64,000 bases of DNA, taken from assembly GCA_015956445.1 (NCBI GenBank), contig WIUZ02000003.1:2170001-2234000 (forward strand), read 5' to 3'. Of this stretch, positions 21,271 through 29,938 are shown in pieces; the stretch's first letter is position 1; each line of letters starts with the position of its first letter. The position numbers and the translations under genes were made by a program. This DNA is from Thelephora terrestris. Lineage: Eukaryota > Basidiomycota > Agaricomycetes > Thelephorales > Thelephoraceae. The notes beneath the pieces were generated by a model. That model was not told where the DNA came from. It made no database searches and saw only the letters and a program-made list of their open reading frames with translations.

Positions 21271-24200
21271 CTACTCTGTACGTTCATCGTACAACACCTG
21301 TTCGAAAAGGGGATCAGAGGGGCGTAGTAGGCCCCACTCGTCCATTGCTTTGTTGAAGATGAGTTTGTTCCAGGATCTAGTCAAATCCCACAATTGAGTG
21401 TTCTTCTTGCGGGAGACTATGAAACGTCCCTTTTCGATCCAAGGCTCCGCTTTAACAGCGATTTTCTTTTGGGCAGCAGTTCCCTCCGGACCTCGGAAAG
21501 TAGTCGTCCTGGCATTGGACGTTAACTTTCTTCGTTTCGATGGGCCAGGGAGGTTGCCCTCCCCGCTGCGCTTTCCAAGTATAGAGTTGCCCTGATGGGT
21601 CCACTCTGCCTTAATCGTCTTCTCCAGCTCCTTAACGTTAACGTATTTCCAAGCGTCATTGAAGTGGGTTTTCAACGTAAAGAGGATGGTTTCGTCTTCC
21701 TCGGGGTCCTTCCGAACCGAGAGTCTATCTTCCCATCGCTTATTTTGTTGTCCCTTCAACCATGACATCACCAGTGCTGGTGGATATCCTCGTCCGATGT
21801 AGAGGTTTACTGCTTCTCTACATTGGTTAAGGTAGGTGTCCTGCACACTACACAACGTGGCCAGCCGGCTAATTTCGGACGAAAAGGTACCTTTCTTTAC
21901 GTCTAAAGGGTGACCTGAGTCCCATGGAATACGTTCTCTGTGGGAGGATGCTTTAACGAAGGGTTCATGGTAGATCTCTTCGCCCCTAATTTCCAAGTGT
22001 AAGTCTAGGAAATTTGCTGTTAATGCGGGGGGCTCCCAAAGTAAGTTTACCGAGCCTAGTTTAAAAGGCTGCACCACTCTTAACGCCTCGGCAGGCGTAT
22101 CAGCTAAGATAATGGTGAATATATCGTCGAGGTATCTGCCATAAAACAAGACTCTTTCGTCCAGTTTAGTGACTGAGGACCTCATAAATTTCATCTCGGC
22201 TTCTATACCATAAATGTTGGCAACGTCGGGTGATCCCGCTGCCCCCATTGGTAAGCCCCGTTTTTGGACGTATATATAGGGTAAATATGTCATAGCCGGA
22301 GGAAACAGTGCCACTTCTGCCATATCCTTATAGCATTGTTGGACTCTCACTGCGTCAGCGCCGTTTAGGAATTCTCCTTTCGCATGAAGGTCTGGACGTA
22401 TTACTCGAAAGTAGAATGAGTTAAGGGAACGCCTTGCTTCATCCAGTGGGATAGATGGGTAGAAGGCCACCACATCCGCGCTTACGATCCAGGCTTTCCG
22501 GCCTGCCGGTATTTTAACGTCCTTTAATTTACGAACAAAGTCTTTGCTCCCCTGTATGACCCAGGGGCATTGTTCAATATATGGACGGTACAATTTACTA
22601 AGTAACTTAGACGCAGGGTTCTGGGGCAAACTGTGCCCTGGACAGATCGGCCTTCCCTTCCACGGGTTTTTGTGGATTTTGGGGATGGAGTACGCCTCTG
22701 GGACGTACGGGATCCATTCAGTCCATGTCTCTCCTGAGTTTTTGGGGAGGTTATGGAGCAAGAACTTCGACAACTGCTTATAGTCCGCAAAGTGCGTGTT
22801 GACTAAATGTCTAATTTTGTCACTAAGATGGTTTAGGTGACCTACAGCTTCTTCGGTGGTTACTGGGGTGTAATTTTCGAGATCCCGAAGATTCTGCATT
22901 GTTTGATCTACGATCCAATCGTTTTGGAAGACTGCTACGCCAAGGTTTTTATCCGTATTCGTTACAATGAGGTTATTTGCAACTAGGAAGGCTTTGCAGC
23001 GGGCCACGTCAGGAGAGAAACGACCTTTCTCCATTCGTTTTTGTTCAGGTATGGATGCAATCGCTTTCGCAATGTACTCCTGTCCTGCAACAAGGCCAGC
23101 TTCTATTTGTCTTGAAGCCGGTGGAGGGACTTTTTCTTCTTCGTCCTCATCCTTTCCGACTTCATAATCTGGATCGTATGGTTCACCGGTACCTCCTTCG
23201 ATGTGGAATTCCCACCTCCATCGAATACGTCTTACGAGGTCCGTATATGCTTTTTGTATTAAACTCCCATCGACTTGCTTATGAAACATATACTTCAAAG
23301 ACGCAGACAAGTCATGTTGTATTCCCAAGGGGACGTAAACACCAGGCTGAACATGTACCGTACTACGAGACCTGGCAATCGTCAACTCTCTAATTGACGA
23401 GCGGGTGAGTAAGGCTTGTACCTGTAATGGGGGGGGGAGGAGAAGGATTTCGTCAGGATACGTTTTAGGTTTCCCAGCGGTCCATGGCTTACTTAAAACA
23501 GTGCTCATGTTGCCTTCTTCTTCCCTTTTGCCTTCTCGCTTGGCCCATTCTTCTTGGGCACGGTGGCGCCGCCAGCTACTTGAGGTTGCAGAACCTGTTG
23601 CTTGGCGGAGGGCTTGGTCTTGTTCTTCTTCTTCTTGGGTTGGTTCTGCTGCTGCTGAAGCCATTAGTCGGTAAGGAGATGAAGACTCCATGACGATAAT
23701 GGATACCTTAGAAGAGGAAGGGGCCTGTAGTTTATCCAGTTTGGAAAGCGCCGCCTTTACCTGGCGGGCTACCTCATCTTGGATGGTTTTATCTACAGTG
23801 GCCTCGGAGATGGGTGTGTCCTTCATGACAACGTCGATGCTAGCTTTATCCTTTGCCTTCCCTTTGAAGGAGGCGACGGCCTTCTCAAGAGCCTCCCTTT
23901 TAAGGTCGAAGACCTTGGTAAAGATGGTAGGGAGGTCTTGGCTGAGCGAGTGGAGTTGGTTGCGGTAGGGCTTGTATTCGGCGTCCAAGACAACTTCCGG
24001 GGTGGAGTCGTCGCCTGGAGGCTTCTTCCAGCGAAAAGTGCCCTCCTCGTTACGCTTGGCATAGCGTTCACCGAGGATTTCCTGGGCCCTACTCACAAGT
24101 GCGGGTATCTGGAGGAAAGCAGCAGTGCGATCTCTCTGGGCCTTGACAAGATCAATTTGACAAGCCAGCAGCTTAGATTTCGCTTCGCTGACGATCCTGT

Positions 24201-24717
24201 TGGATTCGCCAACCCAGTGAAGGTTGAGAAGGTCTTCCGACCCCTTGGCTACTTGAAGGTGGGGCACCTTGATTCCGTTGTAATTCGAGGGAAATACATC
24301 CCCCGCGAAATCAAGGGCTAGCTTGGCAGCTGCCTTCTCGTAGGAACGGTGTTTATCGGAGGTGACGTTAATCTCCCCGATAAAACCTTCAAGGGTTCCC
24401 CTGTAAAACGGGGGAACTTCTGATAGCACCTGAACTAGGCCGGGAGCATCCCGGATTCTAGTTTGACGCTCCGCAGAGACGTCTAGGTGGTACGGATCAA
24501 AGGCCCGACGTTGACGTTCTTCGGGCGTCTCTTCGTCGGGACCAGAGGGGAGGAGGAACTCTGGGATGGGCGACCTGTGGCGGAGGTCCAGAGTCATCCG
24601 ATGAAATGCCGGGGGTAGAGAGGAGGAGGAGAACGAGTCCTCGGAGCGGGTAGGGGCTCCCACAGAAGAGGCACGACCTTTGAAGGTCGTTTTCGAACTA
24701 GAGGCGGCAGAAGACAT
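21271..24717 (-). CDS. Penelope-like reverse transcriptase, endonuclease-less
   Basis: A single 1148-codon frame. Residues 1-560 are an N-terminal extension with Ser-rich, helical and acidic Lys/Glu-rich parts, without a domain I recognise. The reverse transcriptase spans about 580-985: TDKNLGVAVF (588-597), PKIHK (679-683), motif A SADVVAFYPSIP with Asp748, motif B QKRGLPMGAAGSPD (818-831), motif C YLDD (862-865) and FLDLHLEI (903-910). The PKIHK motif, the motif A wording and the LPMGAAGSP loop are of Penelope-like type rather than LTR or LINE type. The C-terminal 160 residues are basic (GPSKRRK) and lack a GIY-YIG nuclease. The frame is intact and the catalytic aspartates are present, so it may be active. 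The ATG lies 30 bases after the pLTR. Distinct GC use relative to the AT-rich arms marks the coding core. Confidence 0.85.
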   Translation of the reverse strand: MSSAASSSKTTFKGRASSVGAPTRSEDSFSSSSLPPAFHRMTLDLRHRSPIPEFLLPSGPDEETPEERQRRAFDPYHLDVSAERQTRIRDAPGLVQVLSEVPPFYRGTLEGFIGEINVTSDKHRSYEKAAAKLALDFAGDVFPSNYNGIKVPHLQVAKGSEDLLNLHWVGESNRIVSEAKSKLLACQIDLVKAQRDRTAAFLQIPALVSRAQEILGERYAKRNEEGTFRWKKPPGDDSTPEVVLDAEYKPYRNQLHSLSQDLPTIFTKVFDLKREALEKAVASFKGKAKDKASIDVVMKDTPISEATVDKTIQDEVARQVKAALSKLDKLQAPSSSKVSIIVMESSSPYRLMASAAAEPTQEEEEQDQALRQATGSATSSSWRRHRAQEEWAKREGKREEEGNMSTVLSKPWTAGKPKTYPDEILLLPPPLQVQALLTRSSIRELTIARSRSTVHVQPGVYVPLGIQHDLSASLKYMFHKQVDGSLIQKAYTDLVRRIRWRWEFHIEGGTGEPYDPDYEVGKDEDEEEKVPPPASRQIEAGLVAGQEYIAKAIASIPEQKRMEKGRFSPDVARCKAFLVANNLIVTNTDKNLGVAVFQNDWIVDQTMQNLRDLENYTPVTTEEAVGHLNHLSDKIRHLVNTHFADYKQLSKFLLHNLPKNSGETWTEWIPYVPEAYSIPKIHKNPWKGRPICPGHSLPQNPASKLLSKLYRPYIEQCPWVIQGSKDFVRKLKDVKIPAGRKAWIVSADVVAFYPSIPLDEARRSLNSFYFRVIRPDLHAKGEFLNGADAVRVQQCYKDMAEVALFPPAMTYLPYIYVQKRGLPMGAAGSPDVANIYGIEAEMKFMRSSVTKLDERVLFYGRYLDDIFTIILADTPAEALRVVQPFKLGSVNLLWEPPALTANFLDLHLEIRGEEIYHEPFVKASSHRERIPWDSGHPLDVKKGTFSSEISRLATLCSVQDTYLNQCREAVNLYIGRGYPPALVMSWLKGQQNKRWEDRLSVRKDPEEDETILFTLKTHFNDAWKYVNVKELEKTIKAEWTHQGNSILGKRSGEGNLPGPSKRRKLTSNARTTTFRGPEGTAAQKKIAVKAEPWIEKGRFIVSRKKNTQLWDLTRSWNKLIFNKAMDEWGLLRPSDPLFEQVLYDERTE

Positions 24718-24746
24718 AGGTGTTGGTGGTGGTGCTCAGCGGTAAG

Positions 24747-25359
24747 TCTAAAAAATTCCGAGTGAGGGGGGGCCGAGCGAAGCGAGGCCTAGGGAGATGG
24801 GCGGGGGCAAAGGGTAGGTGGGGAAACCACCTTTCCGCCCTTTCGTCTCTTTATAGCCCAAGAGACTCATCAGTGCCGTTGCCAAGTAAGGAAGAAGTTA
24901 CCATTTGCGGAGAACAAAGCGGGGTTATGGCTTGCTATTGTTCTCCCCGATCGTGGGAAACACGCCGAAGGCGTGTTTCTTCTGAATACAGATAAGGGGC
25001 CTGGGCCTTTGAGGTGAATGAATGTATTGTGATGCCCCTATCTTAGGGTTCTTTGATCCGTGATCTTCGGCCCCCTATCTGTCATCTATATAGAAGATCA
25101 GTGGAGTTAGAAGCATCAATTCATTACCTAAGCGTCTCTTTTGACAGTTTCCATCAGAGAAGACTGATGATCAAAAGAAGAGAAGACGTGATGCGTGATC
25201 GGATCAAAGAAGTTTGATCCAGCGCTTAACTTAATTACGTCTTCGGCGCTTGTTCTATTTTTAGAAATTCCTATTTTTTCGAAGGAGGGTAACCGACGTT
25301 GGGTTTAGGAGGATCGGGGTCGTAAGACCCCATCCGACTTAAACCCAACTCGGTTACCC
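24747..25359 (-). repeat. 5' pseudo-LTR of the Penelope-like element
   Basis: Direct repeat of 20227-20842. It lies immediately upstream of the reverse transcriptase ATG (24717, minus strand) and carries a sense-strand hammerhead ribozyme. Homology to the left copy stops exactly beyond the AAAAATTCCGAG boundary on one side and after the terminal hairpin on the other. Confidence 0.85.
24798..24884 (-). ncRNA. hammerhead ribozyme, 5' pLTR copy
   Basis: Minus-strand copy with CTGATGA at 24873-24867, located about 100 bases upstream of the reverse transcriptase ATG and in the same orientation. Cleavage would occur in the 5' leader of the element's RNA, as in other Penelope-like elements. Confidence 0.7.
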
Positions 25360-25372
25360 TCCTTCGAAAAAA
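25275..25372. repeat. imperfect hairpin at the centre of the palindrome
   Basis: Apex GGGGTC-GTAA-GACCCC (25316-25331), with stem segments TAGG/ATCC-like, GATTTGGGTT/CTTAAACCCAA and GGGTAACC/GGTTACCC and several mismatches and bulges. The same hairpin closes the left pLTR at about 20769-20842, where beyond it the sequence is not mirrored. At 25275-25372 the mirror becomes perfect outside the hairpin and stays so for over 1.3 kb. Confidence 0.8.
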
Positions 25373-26689
25373 TAGGAATTTCTAAAAATAGAACAAGCGC
25401 CGAAGACGTAATTAAGTTAAGCGCTGGATCAAACTTCTTTGATCCGATCACGCATCACGTCTTCTCTTCTTTTTGATCATCAGTCTTCTCTGATGGAAAC
25501 TGTCAAAAGAGACGCTTAGGTAATGAATTGATGCTTCTAACTCCACTGATCTTCTATATAGATGACAGATAGGGGGCCGAAGATCACGGATCAAAGAACC
25601 CTAAGATAGGGGCATCACAATACATTCATTCACCTCAAAGGCCCAGGCCCCTTATCTGTATTCAGAAGAAACACGCCTTCGGCGTGTTTCCCACGATCGG
25701 GGAGAACAATAGCAAGCCATAACCCCGCTTTGTTCTCCGCAAATGGTAACTTCTTCCTTACTTGGCAACGGCACTGATGAGTCTCTTGGGCTATAAAGAG
25801 ACGAAAGGGCGGAAAGGTGGTTTCCCCACCTACCCTTTGCCCCCGCCCATCTCCCTAGGCCTCGCTTCGCTCGGCCCCCCCTCACTCGGAATTTTTTTCG
25901 GTATTTTTTAGGATTTTTCTGGCATTTTTCCGAGTTTTCTAGCATATAATTTCCTTTTTAGGAAATTTCTTTTTTTGGTAATTTTTGCTAAAATCATTTC
26001 TGAGTTGCTTATGTAAGCCATCAAAATTTCTTTTTTTGGAAAATCTTTCCCAAAAGGGAAATTTCTTTTTTCGGTAATTTTTGCCAAAAGCATTTTTGAG
26101 CTGCTTATGTAAGCCATCAAAATTTCCTTTTTTGGTAATCCATCAAATATATCCTAAAAAGGAATTTCCTTTTTGGGAAAGACCCCTCCAAAAGCATTTT
26201 TGAGACGCTTATGTAAGCCATCAAAACTTTCCTTTTTTGGTCAGTCACATGACCTGATTACATAAGCAACACCCACTTTTTTCAGTCACATGACCTGCTT
26301 ATGTCAGCCATCAAAATTTCCTAAAAAGGTATTTCCTTTTTGGGAAAATCCAGTGCCAAAATCACAGAAAAATTGCTTATGTAAGCTGTCAAACAATTGC
26401 CTTTTTTGGAAAAGTCACATGATCAAAAACCAGCTCTGGTTTGCTTACATAAGCCATCAAAATTTCCTTTTTAGGATTGCATCAAATTTCCATTCTGGGA
26501 AAAGTCACATGATCAACAGTGACACCCTCAGCTGACCCATATCTCTGGCACCCAAGTCACGTGACTCCTTGAAGAGTAATACTCCTCCCTACCACAGGGG
26601 CCAAAGGGTTTTACTCTTCTCCTTGAGTTTTTTTACTCCTTGCCTTGAGATTGGCAAGGAGAGTATTACTATTTGAGTAAGGACTACTG
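25326..26689. repeat. right inverted arm (1364 bp)
   Basis: Mirror of 19439-20803. Small differences are informative: it shares the AAAAA run near the DTG-like GATGATC motif with the left arm, but the AGCGC variant (instead of GGCGC) with the middle pLTR, suggesting its inner part was copied from the middle pLTR. Confidence 0.9.
25763..25849 (+). ncRNA. hammerhead ribozyme, inverted pLTR copy
   Basis: Core CTGATGA at 25774-25780, stem II GTCTCTT/AAGAGAC (25781-25787 with 25796-25802), then GAAA at 25803-25806. Stem III is AGGG/CCCT with an internal hairpin AGGTGG-TTTCC-CCACCT. The cleavage triplet is CTT (25835-25837), followed by stem I GGCA (25770-25773) with TGCC (25838-25841), extended beyond a loop by TGG/CCA. 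All nucleotides of the conserved catalytic core are present. Stem I on the outside makes it a type I-like fold, the kind reported in Penelope-like elements. A competing pairing GGGCGG/CCGCCC exists, so folding should be tested. Activity is inferred, not shown. Confidence 0.75.
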
Positions 26690-26696
26690 GGCCACC
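26690..26696. repeat. target-site duplication GGCCACC, right
   Basis: Direct partner of 19432-19438, adjoining the GGACTACTG end of the insertion. Fusing the flanks at this repeat restores the reading frame of the disrupted gene. Confidence 0.85.
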
Positions 26697-28277
26697 AACG
26701 TTGCTTTGCGACGCTTGTCGTCCCCACTGCTGGCGGATTCTACCGTTCTCGGTTGAGCTTAGCGACTGCTTTTGACTTGACCGCCGATGTCGTCCTTGGA
26801 AGCGATTGGGTTGTGCCATGCCAACCAGTCTTCCTGGACAACAATTTGCTGCAACGACCCATGCTGCGTTTGCTAGACAGTATCTTACCCCCTCATCATT
26901 GGTATCCCATCGCAGGTTGGTCCTCTTCCCTTCATTTGCTTCGCATACTTATCAACCTTCAGCGCCTGTAGATCTATCCCGCAAACTCAGGGATTCTGAC
27001 GTGGGAGCACGGGATGCACTCTCATCATTCATAGCGGGATGCTGTTTTGATGATTTGTTTTGTGTTGATTTGTTGAACGATCATGCCATCGCTCCTGTCC
27101 ACGGCTCCTGCAATGAACAACGGGCTGCACTTCTGACGCACCTGTTAAATGGAAAGTGTGCCTCGGCGCTATGTGTCCCTTCATGCAAGGTACTTGTTTG
27201 TGACGCTTTGTCCCCAGTTCATCTTTCCCATCTCCTTTGTTCGTTACTGTTGGCTGCCTATCAGAATAAATCAGTCACCTTGCAAGCATTTTCTCTCTGT
27301 TGTGAGTCGGTTGGTTTGCATGCGACCACTGTCTCTCCTGGATGTGTGCTACAATCGAACTTACAACAACAGCTGAAACGTTGTGAACCGCTGGTCGAGT
27401 GCCAGGACGTGTTTGGTTTGCTTAACAGACTGGAGACGCTTGGCGCCGGTTCTCTTTCCGAACTAATTTCTCTCCATGGAATTGAATCTAGTTCACACAA
27501 CAAGGATGTTGCATGTGATGCGATTGTTCGCCACCTCGTAGCTGGTACTTGTGAAAACACCGACAGTGAACTATGTCACTTTGTCTGCTCTGTGTACCTC
27601 TGGACTATCAGTTCAAGTTGATCTGGGCGCGCTAGTTTACAGCTGTATGTCCTGGACGGTGTATTGAGAACCGCAAACTGGGAAAGATTCTCATGCATCC
27701 TACGTGCACTCGATGTTCTTCATTCTCCTGTGGATCCCATCAAGGTTTACCGATTATTGCTGCGAGAGTATCTTCATGCCAATAAACAGGCGATTCGTGT
27801 CCATCCTCATGAGTTGGATTTTCAAAGAGACTGATACCAAATTTACAGCGGTTGCAAAGGCTTAGCCGCAGCGAGTTTCTCATAGTGAGAAGGCACATAC
27901 GATCGGCGAGTTTTGTGCTCTGACATCATTGAATGCTCTAAAAACCTTCACTTGTGCCTCTTGTGCCGAGCGTGTTCGTGATAGCAAACGGTCCAATGTT
28001 CCTCTCGATGACATTAATCTTGAACTTCTTCGCCCTGCACAGACTGCATCTGATGTTAGTTGTGCTGCTCCCCCCACGCCTTTCACAAATGGTCCCTTGG
28101 AGCAGGTTCTGGTTGATCCTGTCAGTGTTTTCTTTGACGGCAACCGCGTGACACATTTAGCACTGAGTATCTGCCCAGAGGCATTGAAAACCAAGTCGGA
28201 CCAAGGTGAGACCATCGCGAGACGTCCCGGGCTCTGCCGCTCGTCGGCCCTACGCCTTTAAACTATCCCTGGGTGGA
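26697..28277 (+). pseudogene. Helitron-associated-type protein, 3' part, decayed
   Basis: Right of the target duplication the frame continues QRCFATLVVPTAGGFYRSR and ADVVLGSDWVVPC, matching the second half of a retropepsin-like fold. Near 26.9 kb the reading frame changes (short intron or frameshift) into a long frame to 27621 with a SAP-like helix pair (AGSLSELISLHGIESSSHNKD-type). A stop follows, then degenerate sequence, and a frame from about 27929 with CASCAERVRDSKRSNVPLDDINLELLRP and LALSICPEAL. That Cys-x2-Cys plus INLELLRP block is what I know from the region before DUF6570 in basidiomycete Helitron helicases. No helicase follows. The gene is dead by insertion, stop and truncation. 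Confidence 0.4.
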
Positions 28278-28282
28278 CATCA

Positions 28283-28710
28283 AATATTCCCGGGACGTAA
28301 GTACCGGGTCTTATCGGGTTGGATTTCAAGCGCCACTGCCAAAAACCTGATTTCACGGTAAATCGTCACAAGTCACATTAGTGACGCTGTCCTTTTAAGT
28401 TAATCGCTTCTCCCGCACCCAGTCGTCCGCCAGCTGACCACCAGGACGAGCACTCAGGGTGACCGTTGATATCGATTGGGTCATACCATGCCGACCAGTT
28501 CTCCTGGACGACAATTGTTTGCAACGGCCCATGTCATATTTCCCGAGGCTCACCGATCATTTCTGCGAGAGTATATCTTCGTGCCAGCGAACAGATGGTT
28601 TGGGGTCATCCCCATGACTCCATTATTATATTGTGTATAATCTATCAAAATTCCTGTCAATATTTATATGCCCAGAGGCATTGAAACCAAGTCGAACGAA
28701 GGTGTGAGGC
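28283..28710 (+). mobile_element. internally deleted derivative of the Helitron-like element
   Basis: It begins with the same CCCGGGAC palindrome and 5' leader as 19110-19290. It then keeps short pieces of the long copy in order: the SDW-VVPC region (about 28470), the CTGCGAGAGTATCTTC region (about 28567) and the TGCCCAGAGGCATTGAAA region (about 28672). The material between is missing. This pattern is typical of a non-autonomous derivative. It sits head-to-tail directly behind the longer copy. Confidence 0.55.
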
Positions 28711-28848
28711 CTCTGCCGCTCGCCGGCCTTATGCCTGATTCGTTGATTACGGCATAGATAAGAGGCTACTGCGCAAACTACTTAAAAGCCATCATGATTT
28801 CCTCGATTTCCTCCCACGAAGTTGGATTCACACTTACAGTAGGATAAC

Positions 28849-29539
28849 ATGGCCGGACTAGTCGAATCCCTCACCCAACAGCTCACCCACCGAATGTCAG
28901 ATCCGTCTATTCTCGTAATCCTGACCGCAGTAACCTCCTCCTCATTCTGGCTCTTCGCAAGCCTCGGAATCACCTTAGATGGTGTGATTCCTGCCACCAT
29001 CACCGCGTCGGAAAGGGCCAAAAGGGGCATCAGCGACGCGTCCGCTTTGAAGCTGTGGGAATGGATGTTCCACCGAGCGAAGGTAAGTTTCTTCTATCCG
29101 AACATAGCCACGTCGGCCCTTATGATAAACCGGCTCCTGCGTGCTCATCGTTCATTTCACAGAAACACTTCATATCGACCGCTTTATTGAGCTGCGCGTC
29201 TTATTTGGTGGCTGCGGCCCTCCGCCCTGATTTACGACCAATTTTGTACGGGGCTTCCTTCTTTTCATTCTCGACCTTACCCTACACGATCGCAATATGT
29301 AAGTGTTGAATTTCATCCCCCCCAGGCTTGCTAACGAGCGTTCAAACGCCCAAACAGTGTTGCCCATCAACAAAGTCATCCTCAAAGCCGCCAGCGATGC
29401 TTCCAAACCCGACGCAAAAAGTCCCGAATCGGGAGTCGTCGACAAACTCTTCTGTGAATGGAGGAAATACCACGTTATCAGGATGTCGCTTGCAGCCGCA
29501 GCCTGGGGCCTAGGAATGGGCGCTCTTCTCCTCGCCTAG
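28849..29539 (+). CDS. DUF1772 family integral membrane protein, copy 2
   Basis: Exons 28849-29082, 29163-29298 and 29358-29539 give 183 residues, the same exon lengths and phases as copy 1 at 6879. Identity is high at the start (MAG.VESLTQQL.HRMSDPS) and end, and lower in the second membrane segment, where GLTAVFSGAS has become ISTALLSCAS. Four hydrophobic segments are kept, as is the Met/Leu-Pro-Ile-Asn-Lys turn. The preserved frame with many changes suggests both copies are under selection. The two genes probably arose by tandem duplication before the transposons inserted between them. Confidence 0.8.
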
Positions 29540-29938
29540 GTTGAGCACTCCAACCGCACGTTTGCATCTCACCACTTCATCTACGTAAATCTACACTATG
29601 GTCTTCCGGAAAATCCATTTTCATTGTCATAGCTCTTGTCGCCCGACGAACGGGTGCGTGAGATTTGCTGAGAGTTTGTGAAGAAATACGTCGTTCAGGT
29701 TTCTATCGGATCTATATTCTGACCTTCATCGGAGGCGGCCATCACTCGACCAGACTGAGAAAAGCACCGGACCCCTACCTGATAATCTACTGCCCTTTGC
29801 ATGCCCAGTCTAAATTCGGGGCATTTTACCCAACGATGCATTGATTGCATCAGAAAAAGACCGTACTGCTGCCTAGTCGAAAAGTTATTGAAGGGATAAG
29901 CCAACCCCTCGTTGTGTCCTCTCAGTAATTTATTTCCA
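29540..29938. other. intergenic, 3' flanks of two converging genes
   Basis: The first 140 bases resemble the 3' flank of DUF1772 copy 1. No further feature is seen before the stop of the minus-strand zinc-finger gene. Confidence 0.6.

Larger units (their letters stand above)
19439..26689 (-). mobile_element. Penelope-like retroelement with inverted arms
   Basis: A 7251 bp insertion bounded by inverted CAGTAGTCC...GGACTACTG ends and flanked by the direct duplication GGCCACC (19432-19438 and 26690-26696). Organisation: arm (AT-rich block plus pLTR), reverse transcriptase gene on the minus strand, a second pLTR in the same direction, then an inverted copy of the first arm. So there are pLTRs at 20227-20842 and 24747-25359 (direct) and 25326-25897 (inverted). 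The reverse transcriptase is of Penelope type and lacks a GIY-YIG endonuclease. Hammerhead ribozymes lie in all three pLTR copies. Arms differ by only a few bases, so the insertion is young. Endonuclease-less Penelope-like elements are known from basidiomycetes (Coprina), typically at telomeres; here no telomere repeat array is present. Confidence 0.75.
19110..28277 (+). mobile_element. Helitron-like element relic, split by a Penelope-like insertion
   Basis: The left part (19110-19438) has a promoter and 5' coding sequence that recur, with about 80-90 percent visible identity, in a shortened copy at 28283. It opens with a near-palindrome CCCGGGAC-TTTA-GTTCCGGG (28287: CCCGGGAC-GTAA-GTACCGGG). 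The right part (26697-28277) continues the coding sequence after the insertion and ends with a Cys-x2-Cys region like that found upstream of the DUF6570/helicase part of basidiomycete Helitron proteins. No Rep or helicase domain remains, so the Helitron assignment is an inference from these N-terminal motifs. Confidence 0.4.

Noticed and set aside
26806-27621. 271-codon open frame taken as an intact gene
   Set aside because: It is the continuation, in a shifted frame, of the gene broken at 19438, and is followed by stops and truncated sequence. I list it as part of a pseudogene.
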